From Apostichopus japonicus (lineage: Eukaryota > Echinodermata > Holothuroidea > Aspidochirotida > Stichopodidae), in the NCBI RefSeq assembly GCF_037975245.1, contig NC_092569.1, positions 28,925,668 through 28,989,667 of the forward strand: DNA of 64,000 nucleotides, written 5' to 3'. Shown one piece after another: positions 11,998 to 25,100 of the stretch. The notes under the pieces were generated by a model. It was given only the letters and a program-made list of their open reading frames with translations. It was not told where the DNA came from and did no database searches. Within the stretch, counting starts at the first letter, position 1. Every line of letters begins with the position of its first letter. Position numbers and translations under genes: made by a program.

Positions 11998-12480
11998 ATC
12001 AATCTGATGTTAACTGAAAACGTTGCCTAGGAAATGAATTCAAACTTCAACTGGAAGCTTAGATTGTATTCCTCTTTCATCAGTTCAAAAATACACTTTC
12101 TCCATGGATTAGCCTTTTTATAAGTTTGGTTATCTATCGCCGACTGGTATCAGGGAAAATAAAATCCGTTGCCGTAACAACCTCAAAAAGTCAATAAACA
12201 AACTCTGATTATGGTCTTTTTGTTTTTGTTTTTTTCATCAATATGGAATATTTTATGAAAGATCGTGACGATCATTAAACGCCCCATTTACTAGAAATTA
12301 ATTAAGAACTTCCATTTTATATGACAGTTATGTTTTTTTCTAATGGCCCCATTTACTAGAAACTAATTAAGTTCTTCCATTTTATATTACAGTTTCCTAT
12401 AGAAGACTTTTTATACAACACTCAATCACAATAGGTATATGAATACATAATTGTCATTGTCACCGCTTGCTTACTGTTTA
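11998..12480. repeat. Dispersed repeat, copy 1 of 3
   Basis: A block starting AATCTGATGTTAACTGAAAA and containing GGTTATCTATCGCCGACTGG is repeated at about 15860-16022 (partial) and 16025-16452. The copies are clearly homologous but differ by small indels and T-tract length. It is non-coding and its type is unknown. Confidence 0.7.
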
Positions 12481-12880
12481 AAATTCGGGCAATATGCTGA
12501 TAAATTTTCAGGCACCTACTGAAAAAAAAAGATAATTTGCAATGGGCATTTCAGTGGTTAAACTTATATTATTATTACCATTAATATTTTAACGACTTCC
12601 CCAAAAATTATAACCAATATGGAAGGGTAATAACACTGAAAATTATTTCTATGTTATCGGCATGCGATGTAAAAACCGATGTATGCCTATATGTTATGCA
12701 CATCCAAATGTGGAACGCGCGCATACAATTTCTCAAAGTGGCGAGGAAAACGTGGTAAATATGACTGATTAAAGGTCAATTTTGACCAAAATTTTTCAAT
12801 TTTTAGGTCATGCACAATCACAGGAATAAATGAATAGGCCTAGATACACTAGAGTGCGACAGTCGGAAATTCCAACTGTC

Positions 12881-15121
12881 GCACTCCAATTTTCCAACTA
12901 TCGTCAGTTTAAAAAGTTTTGGGGAGAGACACCCCCCCCCCCATCCTCTCTAGCGACGTCCCTGCATGTACCCAGTGTTCTCACTGTGGAGTAAAATCCG
13001 GTATCACTCAGCATAAAGGTAACATGGGATTTGCTGCCACGGAATATACTCTCTATTTTGTTACCCCAATATTAGGGAAGGGGCACCGTCTTTCAAACAC
13101 CATCTACAACTAAACAAATATGTACAGGCTTGGGCTCTAGCTATGAAGTGTTGTCTCTTATGATAATGACGGAGCGCACTAGTTTTCTACTGGAATCGCC
13201 CAAAGATGCGGCGTCTGTAATCCGAGGAACCAACGAACTTCTCTGCTAACTCCCCAGGCTTCAACGGGGCTAGACGTTCGCGGTGATGATGGCACACCAT
13301 CACAGAGTCATGGTGCTTCGTAGCCAAGTCTTCAAACGCCTCAACGCACTAAAAGATCTCTCGGCTTTCGTCGATCTGGTGGGGTAGACGAGGATCAACC
13401 ACCAGAGCTGCTTCGACTTCACCAAACAGGCCGTTCGGCTGGTTTCATCGACTTGAATATATGTCTATACCCTTCAACCAACGACGACTGGAACTGGCCT
13501 CGAAAAATAGGAAGACTAATTGCTTAAGATTGTCGCAGAGCTCAGGGTACCAACTCACGAGATCTGGGTGGAATTCTCCATTAAGCAACATTGAGTGATA
13601 TTCGATGATATGAATCCTGAGATGTGTAAGCACTCCAATTTTCCAACTATCGTCAGTGTTACAAAGTTTTGGGGAGAGACACCCCCCCCCCCCCATCCTC
13701 TCTAGCGACGTCCCTGCATGTACCCAGTGTTCTCACTGTGGAGTAAAATCCGGTATCACCCAGCATAAAGGTAACATGGGATTTGCTGCCACGGAATATA
13801 CTCTCTATTTTGTTACCCCAATATTAGGGAACGGGCACCGTCTTTCAAACACCATCTACAACTAAACAAATATGTACAGGCTTGAGCTCTAGCTATGAAG
13901 TGTTGTCTCTTATGATAATGACGGAGCGCACTAGTTTTCTACTGGAATCGCCCAAAGATGCGGCGTCTGTAATCCGAGGAACCAACGAACTTCTCTGCTA
14001 ACTCCCCAGGCTTCAACGGGGCTAGACGTTCGCGGTGATGATGGCACACCATCACAGAGTCATGGTGCTTCGTAGCCAAGTCTTCAAACGCCTCAACGCA
14101 CTAAAAGATCTCTCGGCTTTCGTCGATCTGGTGGGGTAGACGAGGATCAACCACAAGAGCTGCTTCGACTTCACCAAACAGGCCGTTCGGCTGGTTTCAT
14201 CGACTTGAATATTTGTCAACCAACGACGACTGGAACTGGCCTCGAAAAATAGGAAGACTAATTGCTTAAGATTGTCGCAGAGCTCAGGGTACCAACTCAC
14301 GAGATCTGGGTGGAATTCTCAATTCAGCAACATTGAGTGATATTCGATGATATGAATCCTGAGATGTGTAAGCACTCCAATTTTCCAACTATCGTCAGTG
14401 TTACAAAGTTTTGGGGAGAGACACCCCCCCCCCCATCCTCTCTAGCGACGTCCCTGCATGTACCCAGTGTTCTCACTGTGGAGTAAAATCCGGTATCACC
14501 CAGCATAAAGGTAACATGGGATTTGCTGCCACGGAATATACTCTCTATTTTGTTACCCCAATATTAGGGAACGGGCACCGTCTTTCAAACACCATCTACA
14601 ACTAAACAAATATGTACAGGCTTGGGCTCTAGCTATGAAGTGTTGTCTCTTATGATAATGACGGAGCGCACTAGTTTTCTTCTGGAATCGCCCAAAGATG
14701 CGGCGTCTGTAATCCGAGGAACCAACGAACTTCTCTGCTAACTCCCCAGGCTTCAACGGGGCTAGACGTTCGCGGTGATGATGGCACACCATCACAGAGT
14801 CATGGTGCTTCGTAGCCAAGTCTTCAAACGCCTCAACGCACTAAAAGATCTCTCGGCTTTCGTCGATCTGGTGGGGTAGACGAGGATCAACCATAAGAGC
14901 TGCTTCGACTTCACCAAACAGGCCGTTCGGCTGGTTTCATCGACTTGAATATTTGTCTATACCCTTCAACCAACGACGACTGGAACTGGCCTCGAAAAAT
15001 AGGAAGACTAATTGCTTAAGATTGTCGCAGAGCTCAGGGTACCAACTCACGAGATCTGGGTGGAATTCTCCATTAAGCAACATTGAGTGATATTCGATGA
15101 TATGAATCCTGAAATGTGTAA
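12881..15121 (-). repeat. Three head-to-tail copies of a ~745-bp hAT-derived unit
   Basis: The units start at GCACTCCAATTTTCCAACTA at 12881, 13630 and 14372, giving periods of 749 and 742 bp, and the third ends near 15121. They differ by a few substitutions, C-tract length and a 9-bp deletion in the second. The minus strand of each encodes a fragment of a hAT transposase C-terminal dimerisation region (KAERSFSALRRLKTWLRSTM) and LCDNLKQLVFLFFEASSSRR. All copies lack most of the transposase, and the frames are interrupted. A 12-bp inverted repeat (GAGTGCGACAGT, 12852-12863 and 12875-12886) marks the left border. A decayed transposon fragment has been amplified by segmental tandem duplication. 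Confidence 0.8.
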
Positions 15122-15660
15122 GCCCTAACCAAATAGAGCCACGACACTACTCTTTTTCCAAATGTGTGTGTGTGTTGGGGGGGGGGGGTGTCATTTGATA
15201 GTGTGTTCCCCCATCGAAATGTGTGGGGGACGTGTTCCCCCCCCCGTCCCCCTCCCTGGATTGACGCCCATGCCCTCAGTGTGCTATTGCAGGTGTGATT
15301 TTGTCTTTACCCTGATCTATATCTTTAATGATAAAACAGTTATATTGTCAACGGTTGAGTGATCGGATATCATATTTTTAATAAGTTTTAGCAATCCCTC
15401 ATGCATCAGTTTGATTCTCTATAAACCATCGATTTATTGATTGCTAAAAAGATTCATGAGTAAACACTCTGCCTCTTTTCAACCTTCTCTTATCATCCTA
15501 TTCTTTAATTTATCTTTGTTTGTTGCATGCATGTGTACGATTGATATATCTCTTTTATAAGTAGAGTAGTTAAGTACATGTCATCTGTTGCTAAAATCTT
15601 ACTTTTTATTATTATTAAATATATATGCTCTATGTCCGGTGGACAGAGCGAAATACATGT
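15122..15660. other. G/C-tract repeat shared with 54.4 kb
   Basis: From about 15206 to 15590 the sequence matches 54419-54760 (GGATTGACGCCCATGCCCTC, then ATCTTTAATGATAAAAC and onward). It begins beside G and C homopolymers, like other members of the poly-G/C repeat group in this window. No gene is seen. Confidence 0.6.
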
Positions 15661-15751
15661 TGAGACTAGTTGGGACTAGTGGAACAGAGTTGTCTGATGA
15701 TCGCTCTGAGTTACAACTACTAGTGTTCCACTAGTCTCAACTAGTCTCAAC

Positions 15752-15783
<32 letters not shown>

Positions 15784-15834
15784 ACTCAGAGTTTCGCGCG
15801 TTCATCAGACAACTCTGTTCCACTAGTCTCAACA
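15658..15834. repeat. Foldback repeat around an AT run
   Basis: GTTGAGACTAGTTGGGACTAG at the left and GTTCCACTAGTCTCAACAT at the right are inverted partners. The left arm extends through TGGAACAGAGTTGTCTGATGA. A further internal ACTAGTCTCAACTAGTCTCAAC and a (TA)n run occupy the middle. No coding potential. Confidence 0.65.
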
Positions 15835-15859
15835 TAAATTACAGAAAGGGGCAAAAGGC

Positions 15860-16452
15860 TTCATCAGTCCAAAAATATACTTTCTCCATGGAATAGCCTT
15901 TTTATAAGTTTGGTTATCTATCGTCGACTGGTATCAGGGAAAATAAAATCCGTTGCCATAACAACCTCAAAAAAGTCAATAAACAAACTCTGATTATGGT
16001 CTTTTTTTTTTCATGGAATATTTTATCAATCTGATGTTAACTGAAAAAGTTGCCTAGGAAATGAATTCAAACTTCAGCTGGAAGCTTAGATTGTATTCCT
16101 CTTTCATCAGTCCAAAAATATACTTTTTCCATGGAAAAGCCTTTTAATTTAGTTTGGTTATCTATCGCCGACTGGTATCAGGGAAAATATAATCCGTTGC
16201 CATAACAGCCTCAAAAAAGTCAATAAAAAACTCTGATTATGGTCTGTTTTTTTGGTTTTTTCATCAATATGGAATATTTTATAAAAGTTTGTGACGATCA
16301 TTAATCGCCCTTTTACTAGAAATTAATTAAGAACTTTCATTTTATATTACAGTTTTGAGTTTGCTATAGAAGACTTGCGACTTTTTACACAACACTCAAT
16401 CACAATAGGTATATGAATACATAATTGTCATTGCCTCCGCTTTCTAACTGTT
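15860..16452. repeat. Dispersed repeat, copies 2 and 3
   Basis: A partial copy (about 15860-16022) is followed directly by a fuller copy (about 16025-16452) of the block at 11998. Both contain TTCATCAGTCCAAAAATATA and TGGTATCAGGGAAAATA. Confidence 0.7.
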
Positions 16453-19049
16453 TACATACGTATATGCTTTCAAGTGATCATGAAAAGAACGTTGGTTCTG
16501 AAAGGACACTTGTGTAGACTTTCCGTGTATAGGTATAATCAGGTAACAACTCCCATGGTATGGGTTACGCGATATCTCGACCATTTGATAATTTTCGTCA
16601 AAATGTCATGATAGTAGAATTGTCATCAAAATCTTGCTTTGTCAAGTTTAGTATATCTAACGCAACAACTCATAAATGTTAAATGTGATTCCAAGATATC
16701 GTGTTAATGATGTTTTGCATAAACTATAGCAATGACTTTGTACATGTAAACAGGTAAACGTGCAAGAAGCAACTCGAGGAAATGGAAATTTTCTTCAAGA
16801 TGTCACTTGTTCCTCACTCGGCAAATATCGCATATGTTGACACGCTGTCGAGGTATACTAACATAGTGCTTTTACATCTTGTCTGCATGTGCCGTCAATG
16901 CCACCGTCATAAAAGAAAAGAATTGCTTTTTAATATACAATAATGAATAGACCTTCTTTTTGCAAAATATATCAATTTTTGGCACAAAAAAGGAGGGTGG
17001 GGGGTGGCGAGCACAAAAATTCGCCGAAGTCCGTTTTGGGGTCAGATCTAAGGAAAAGGGGACCAATAACCATGGGCGTATGGGAGCCCAATTGCTTTGG
17101 GTGCTGTAACGATTTGCACGAAAAATGTAAGCAAAATTGAAGGGCGTACTGGTAAAACCCCCTCACCTTTTGAGAATGTGTTACTAAATTAAAAGGTGCT
17201 AAACTTAGATGCATACTGGTGCTACCATTGGAAGGAAACTTATGTAAACAAGATTTTTACTTTCCAGGTTAGTCTCCCAATATATTTCTGTATAATATTT
17301 TCACTAGTTGGCGTCAAAAGTGTGCGTGTGGGGGGGGGGGGGGGGTCGGCTATGCGAGCATGCCACCCCCTATGCACATAACTCCACAACATCAATGCCA
17401 GATAAGTCGAGCACGTTTAGAACGTTATAGACGTTTAGTTATAAACGTTTAGAACGTGATAGTCTATTACTACCTTAGGCTGAGTTCTTATACGGACTTA
17501 CTAACTCTCATCAAACAAACTTATTGTATATATTTCTGATATTTGTCTCGGGCAGTGCCCGAGACAAATATCAGAATATTGCCCGAATTTTCACAGGAAT
17601 ATCTTTTTGCGGGGGGGGGGGGCTTCCCCTCGCCTCCTACGCCTATGCCAATAACTTCTCTTTCAGAAATGTGTTTAGGAAGGGTGCTTAGATGCAAAAT
17701 GGTGCTATCATTTCTACAATTTTAACAAACTTTTGCTAGTGTACACAAATTATTGTGTGTGTGCAAATTTTCAGCTCTCCATTTCTTACACTCATCTTAA
17801 TATCTCCGTCAATGTCATCAAGTTTATCATTTCCGATGCTATATGAATATTCAAATTGATATTGAACCAATCATCTTACCGATTGGATCGTATTGTCAGT
17901 TACAGTAGTTAACCCTTTTATAGTGTCGTCAATTGGTCCGTTTGTCAAATCCACACAACCTCAAATCAATCTCAATAATAATAATTTATAATAACTTCGT
18001 GACGATGACGTTACAAAAAGATTCGCTGTCGCATTGGAAAACGAAAATGTTCCCTTCAAGGGTAATTGAGTCGTGCTCAGGTTTTTTGAGGTAATCATAC
18101 CTACTGGGTAAACAAGAGTACAGTACTGTACCCTTTCTATGCCCCTACCTAAATCAGTCGGAAGAATTTTGGAATCCTCTTAATGTGGAGTTTTTCATCT
18201 TACCCCCCCCCCTCTCCCCAGTACAAAACAGTTGTTGCGCCTCTACTGTTAGCTGTAGAACAATAAAGGGCTAATCGGGGTCTGACAGATATCACGTGCA
18301 AACTCAAGATTTCCTGATACACTAATATTGTTGTGATATATAATACTGCCATACTCATTGGTTACCAGAAGTCTCCCTTTACGAACTATATATGCGGATA
18401 CACATGTGTTTTGCTAAAAACGTCATTTATAGTATTTGGTCACTTTTCAAGAGAATCGTTGTATCCGAGGCGTAGGAAGAAAGTTCAATCGAGGGATGGT
18501 AGGAAGGGGTGGGGGTGGGGTGTGCGGGGAGTAGAAACCTCGAAGGGCAGCAACAACCAATCATTTTCACAAATGAAAATTTTTTCAAATCTTACTAGCT
18601 GTGTTCAATCTATCTGCGCATTGAAGGCATAAACAGCCAATTGAGACTAAGCAATTTTCATTGCATATTCAAATTGTCTGGGGTATCGTCTGTAAAACAA
18701 TCCGGACCACTCATCAGCTTCCAGACTTACATCGTGATCAACTAATTGATATGATGTGAATACGGAATTGTGTACAACCAGCTCCATATTGTAATCACAA
18801 TGTTGAACTTGAATATGCATGAAAAATTATATACGTCATCCACCATCATGACCAATTAAAAGTCACTATAGGGGTGACTTTATTGGACGCTTTATGAAGA
18901 TTGTAATAACTACTGGCAAACGGTCAGTAATTTTTCATTAGTATCACAGAACGGCAAGACATACATGATACGTACCTACTTACCACAGGAAAAGACACAT
19001 TTGATAAACTTAGATTGTTTTTCCCTTTCTGCCTCTGGATTTGTTCAAA
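16453..19049. other. Region upstream of the fibrinogen-related gene
   Basis: Contains G/C homopolymer tracts (near 16996, 17331, 17611 and 18203) of the kind that mark hAT-like MITEs here, and AACGTTTAGAACGT repeats at about 17410-17460. The remainder is AT-rich sequence. The 5' untranslated region and promoter should lie within the last few hundred bases before 19050, but no TATA box can be placed with confidence. Short frames over the G tracts are rejected. Confidence 0.45.
17534..17576. repeat. Perfect palindrome, 21-bp arms with 1-base centre
   Basis: The arm TTCTGATATTTGTCTCGGGC followed by A is repeated in perfect inverse orientation around a single G. It could extrude as a cruciform or be transcribed into a near-loopless hairpin. 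It lies between two G-tract repeats, about 1.5 kb upstream of the fibrinogen-related gene. Confidence 0.85.
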
Positions 19050-19140
19050 ATGGAGAAAGGAGGATTAAAGCAGTGTCGATCACCTTTATTTATTCATCTT
19101 CTGATTGCTGTCATTCTGCTTCTTGGAGGAAGGTCTCAAG
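19050..19140 (+). CDS. FReD gene exon 1: signal peptide
   Basis: ATG in good context (CAAAATGG) opens 30 codons plus one base. A basic N-terminus is followed by the hydrophobic core FIHLLIAVILLLGG, and the exon ends RSQ before G|GTAGGC. The next ATGs do not give a signal peptide, which supports this start. Confidence 0.85.
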
Positions 19141-22100
19141 GTAGGCTTAATTTTACCAAAATGTACCTTTTTAACAATGATATACATTAATTTCCCATGA
19201 GTGAACAACAGAAATAGTGTTCTGGGAACAACCATGTCGACATATTTGTATATCTAAATAATAGCCTACAAGTGATTTCCTCAGAAATGCATAACGTCAC
19301 ATTTATCTTTTGGGGATGGACCTCCAGATCTCCCACATGACGGAGTTCCCTTCAACGATCCCAATGTCATACCAGTTATCTTCGTATAAGAGCTCAGGTG
19401 AAATGTTATATGCTATACTTCCAGCACAATTGGACTGCAGGACTATAAGCCAGCGTTGCCAGCCCCCCCCCTCCCCGCCCCCTCCAAAAACACACATTTA
19501 TGTTGTTCAATCCGACTTAAGGTAGCTATAGGCCTAGGCTTGGGTAAAAACATTTACCCGTTTCACTCGATATTGTTCATCTAAGAGTCCCCCAACTAAG
19601 CTTGCACGGTTTCGTGAAAACCACAAACCGTTTTTTTTCTTGCAAAAAAACCCGAATCTGGCTCAAAAACCGGTTTTCTTCCTTCCCGAATTTCATTGAA
19701 AACATTCAAATCTCTGACGGAGGTGTAGCGATCGCTAAGATGCGTATTTTTGAAACTATACCAACACTGCTGTAAAAGTCTAGTTTGTTCGCAGTAACGG
19801 GTAAAAAATAAGGAGAATAAATTCAAGGAACGTTACTGTCTTTATGTCTCTCTTTTCATTACCCATGTTAACTTAATTAACTCATTTTAAAAATTAATAT
19901 GTCGAAAAGAAATGTGTTAGTGAAATTCTTTCTTAAAGTTTTAACATAACGTGCAATTATCGTTTGTCTTGTGTTTACTCGACTTCACGAATTTCAAGTT
20001 CAGAAAAAAACTCACGGGTCAACCCGATCACCCGATGGTCTCGTCAGCGAGAAATCTACTCTGATAATGACAGTAACTATTTACTTACAGTTGTCTAAGA
20101 ATTTATGTTAACTAAGGAAGGGTTTGCTCGGTCGGTTGCTTACTGTTCAACCTGCTAATGATGATAAAATAGAATTCGTTGGAATCAATAGATAACAAAT
20201 TTGCCCCAGATGGAGAATCTTCCTAAACGTATATATTAATGTAAAACCCCCTCCCGGGAAAATCAATTGCTCTACCCCCATATTCACGCTATTAAGACGC
20301 TATTTTCGGAGATTAGGGCCGAGCGTAAACCCCACTATTACCAATTGGAGATCGTAAAAAAAATTCTTTACAATATGATTGGTCCAATAAATTCAGAAGT
20401 GGCTGACAAAGTGTTTGAAGGTACCAAATTGCACGAGGCTCTAGCCATGTTCGCGGGTGGTGTCTTGGCGGTAAAAGAAATTCCTCTTTAAGGAGTGAAG
20501 AGAATTTGCCGTCTACACTTTCAAGTACAAGTTGAAAAATATTGCTGGCAAAAGCGGGGATTATAGGTGGGCAAAGATTATAAATTGTTTACGTTAAATA
20601 GGAAACACGTGTTCCTCAACGTAAACGAACAACCAACTTAGAGTCCCCTTGTCTAGCGATAATTGATAAGAAATAGTGAAAGGAAACTTGCAAAGAAAAT
20701 AAAATCTATTAGCGTACAAAGAAAAATTGTCCAACAGCAACATCTGTAATTTCCAGCCATATATGCAACATTTTGACTCCTTCAGTATTCCTTGGCTCAA
20801 GCCTGCCTGACGCCAGGTGTATCTTGTAAATAATAAACTGTGATTGGTCTAATGTTACTTTTTGCATCTTTGTTGTTCAACTAACAGAGCCCTGCTCAAA
20901 TGTTTTCTCACTGCTAGGCCTGTGTTCTGAGCCAGTTGCGTGCGCGGCTGTACATGTCATATATGGTATTGTGGATTGCGCCATGTACCTTTCAAGTTTT
21001 AACGATCATTTTTTGAACACGAACTGTGCTCAATGTGTTTGAAAAGATTTTCTCCATATCCTTTACTGTTAAATTGAAGTAAAATAATAAGAACATCACA
21101 AAGAGGACAAACACGTTGGATATAGCAATTTATTTTCAACTGCATCTCGTCATTTAAGTGTGTACTTCTCACAACTACTAACGTTGGCAACCAAGGTCAG
21201 TTCAATACTACAAGGTCACCTAACTGATTCACGCATATAAGGGCTGCATAGCCTAATGTTAGGCCTAGCTATCCACACTCAACACTGGTATATGGCGTGT
21301 GCCAATCGTAGTTGCCAATGTCGTCTAGCAGAAAAGCTTTCGCTTGTTTTAATTTACTTTCATATTGCAAAAGGATCAGTAAATAGGAGAAACCAAAGTC
21401 AACAAATGATCGATGGAACCTTTAACTTGTTTTTTTTTTCTCCAGTATTTGCAATTAAACATTTCGGAATTCAACATTTATGTTCAATAAGTTATTTTTT
21501 TATTGAGATTGACCGCCAGACTACCTTTCATAGGAGCAGAACTATGTCAATCTCTTTTCATAACTTGCTCATTGGTTAAGAAGCAAATCTTCAAGTTTCC
21601 CACTGAAAGGTGTTATAACAAATGTTCGAACAAGTTAAGCAAAAGAGTCATTTTTTGGGGAAAATCCCGGTCGCCAGTGTAATATCCTACAGTATGGAAC
21701 ATACAGCGTACATGGGTATACGTTGGTAAATATACAAAAAAATGAGAGAACTCAATTATTAAAGCAAGCAGGTATTTCGTTGAACTGCCTAGCACTATAT
21801 TACAAGAGCAAGTGAACAACTGATATAGAGAGGAAGTAATTTCATATAATGACAAACATGGCATGTATTTGGTGGGACATGTTTTTTTTTATTCATTCCC
21901 TATGTTCTTGACATTTAAATTATATTTCTGTGATCTATTTACATACATATGATTCATATAGTGTTATTGTGTTTGCACCTTAATTTCAAAATTATAAGAT
22001 ACGATTGTCTTTGCTTATTCCTGGCACCTTGCCAACTTCAGGTTGAAGTCATATTATACTTCTTATTGTTATTAGAGTAGAACGCGTGGTAATAAATGTA

Positions 22101-25100
22101 CGGAAGCGTAGAAGGGACATATTGATGAGATATATGCAACAACTCGCCAATATGAAAAGAAGTTGACAATTGACGTTTTTTCGGGATGTATGGAGATGAT
22201 ACCAAATCGTTCAAAATCTGAAAATGTATCTTTGTCGAGATACAAAACGTCAAGTTTCCGTTTATTGTCAGCTTGCAATATAGTCCCTCTTAATACAAGG
22301 TTATCTTCTTCTGCCAACGGAATATCCCTTTAAATCAACATGGAAACTATGAATTATTTATAATATATAATACTTCATCAAAGGTAGTTATCGCTTCATT
22401 CGAAATTCGTAATTTAAGTCACCACAGTCATACGAAATGCAATAGCAAGTTGTACAAGGGCAGAGTTAGAGCACATTGCCAGTCAAGTATCCCATCTCAA
22501 AATCTTATCCCTAACTCATGATATGGTCGATTGAATGGGACCAATTTCGACTGGTCAAACCCCTCATTCTTCCCTGGGATGGATCGTAGTGGGTAATCTG
22601 TGATGTCATTACGGCAAATGTTTTTCAAAACCTTTATTTTTCTATTATAATCTTCTTGTTCATTTATCCTTGATACAGTTGGAATGTTCGCTTAGCTGTC
22701 AAGGTTCTCTGCCATTTTAGAATTTCAACAAAATGCAACTGTTTTTTTTAGAGATAATACTTTCTCTGTAGAAACGTTAGTTAAAAATCATACAGAAAAG
22801 CAAAAAACATTTTCCGTTGGATTGCCATGATCATATAATTGACTCTTTTGTTGCCAGATGCATTGAGAAAGTTCCACTTCATTTTGTAAAAATTCATATC
22901 GTCACCTTATAACATTCTATGAGGGTGTGGGTTTTCCCTAAGGATGAAGAAATGTCAAGAATTTGTATTAAGCAGACAACTTTAGCCAGTGGAAGATATC
23001 CCTCTAAATATTCCTGTATGATGAAATAATTAAAGTTTTAAAGCTTCTCAATATAGAAGAAGTAAGTGTTCACATAGATCTGCTTACAGGGGTAGGATCA
23101 GGGGTGGGGGGAGGGGGACTGGGGCACACCCCCCACTTTTTTCCAAAAAGCAAATGGGCCCTACTGGCAAATACAATGTGCCCCTTTGATGAAGAACTGT
23201 CTTTTGGAATATCTTAAACATTTGTTAATTTTAATATATTAAAATTAATTATTTAGTTTTAGTCTGTAAATGTATGCTATTCTAAAATGACATCCCACAT
23301 CTTTTTGTAGCACGGTTAACAATAAACAATCTCAATAAATAAAAAAAAAATCAATGTTGCAGCTCATTCTACTAGGATATTATTCTATACTTGATGATGC
23401 CAAATCCTACTTCTGTGTCTAGAGTTTTGAGGCTATTGATGCATGCCTTGCTGTACTACAAAGGAGATTCACTGGAATTACTGCAGGGTCATATACAGTA
23501 CTAACCCATATGGAGGAAATTATAATTCTAAATGCAGCAAATGGCATAGCTTTTAAGATATCAGATCAGCTTGTGAAAACAGTCACCAGTGACATTGATT
23601 TTCCGCAGTTGGATGTACAGCTTAGGTTGTTAAGGGGTACTAATGTTCAGCAGTTTCCTGATTTGAAAAGAATTACATCAATGAGCACAATCATTTCTGC
23701 TATATAGCAGAAACACCCAAATGTCCAACCCTTACTTTCAGAACTTGCAAACTAATTCATATACTGTATATTTGTTGGCTCATTTAAGTACCGCTTCAGC
23801 TGAGAGATCGTTCTCCACACAGCGTCTTCTAAAGAGTTATCTGAGAAGCACAATGTCACAAAAGAGATACAACAATCTGATGTTATTGAATGCACACAAA
23901 TCTAAGACCGATGACTTGGATTTAACCGATGCTGCTAAAGACTTTTATTCAACGAATGAACACAGAAGGATTTTTTTGGAAAGTTCTAAATCATGGATGG
24001 AGAGAAGTACAGATGTAGGTTAATAGAGTCATTTGCACCATAACAGTATTGATAGCATACTAACACATCATATATACTTAAGTGATATGGCGATTGGCCG
24101 GCATGTGTATCGGTTTATAGCATAACGAATGGTGATTATGGAATGAGAAAGTGCCCCTCTGATGTTGTTCCCCCCTGGACTTTTTGGAAGCTTCCTACCC
24201 CTCTGAATGCTTACCTGTCTATTGCAGCAATAAGGTGGTCCACTACCTGGTTATTTCTCGGACTAAAAACCAAGGGCGTAAGAACCGGGGGCTGGGGGAG
24301 CCAGCCCCCCAGTAAAAAATATGGGGGGCGTGGAAGTATCATCCCCCCGCTTCGCAAGTCAGAAAACCCTTTTTTCATTTCCAAATTGAGAAAAAAATCT
24401 CATTTGGAGTACCAAATTGCATCTAAGGCCAGGTGAAAATGCAAAATTATTTACAAAATGGAGTGGGTGTTGAAGTGTGCTATATTGCACCAAATTGCAT
24501 ATGAGGCCACCTGGAAATGCAAAAAATTTCCAAAGGGGAGGGGGACACCCTCTCCCCTTAGACCCTCCCCCAGGCAGGCCATCAGTCTTCAGCCCCCCCC
24601 CCCCTACTCAAAAGTACCTTCCTACGCCAATGCTGAAAACGTCATTTAACATTATTTGCTTTAGTTCTCCGTTGTCATAGCATACAAGAAATTCATTTTT
24701 ATTTGAAGTTTTCTTTATTTTGATTCAATAATTTAAAACGATTACATGAATTATACACACTTTAGAAAAGAATTAGAACAATTTCCCGCTTGTAAAATAA
24801 AATAAAACTTGTTGATAAATTTATCGTAACTATTCCTGTAATGTTTCATGTGATTCTTGTTCAACAGCTGCTCGTTACAATCCTGGTCCATGCCCAGGGG
24901 CAGCACCGAAACCAAATGACCATGTTACAAAAGAAGGTAAGTTCAACAACGAAGCAGTAAACTAAAACTTTACACTAACCGTTACAGTTTAGGAAAAATC
25001 CACTAGAGTGACGTGCGCAGGATTTGGAAGTTGATGGGGGGGGGGGGGATTCTGTTACCGATTTAGGAAGAGCTTGACGTTTTATTGAAGGCCGTCCCCT

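Larger units (their letters stand above)
19141..24867 (+). other. FReD intron 1
   Basis: A 5.7-kb AT-rich intron. It holds C tracts near 19463, a 74-codon plus-strand frame at 20267-20491 that I do not recognise, a G/C-tract region at about 23100-23165, a hAT transposase relic (about 23385-24023) and a MITE (24271-24632). Nothing else between 20500 and 23090 could be supported. Confidence 0.6.

Noticed and set aside
12919..14605. Three plus-strand frames with PPPILSSDVPACTQC
   Set aside because: Shadows over C tracts in the tandem hAT-derived units; the real similarity is on the minus strand.
18820..19049. Possible TATA box (TTATATAC near 18826) for the FReD gene
   Set aside because: AT-rich context makes such words common; no further promoter evidence.
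20267..20491. 74-residue plus-strand frame (EIRAERKPHYYQLEIVKKIL)
   Set aside because: Protein-like composition but no family recognised, no splice-site phase with the FReD exons and a poor start; left as unproven.
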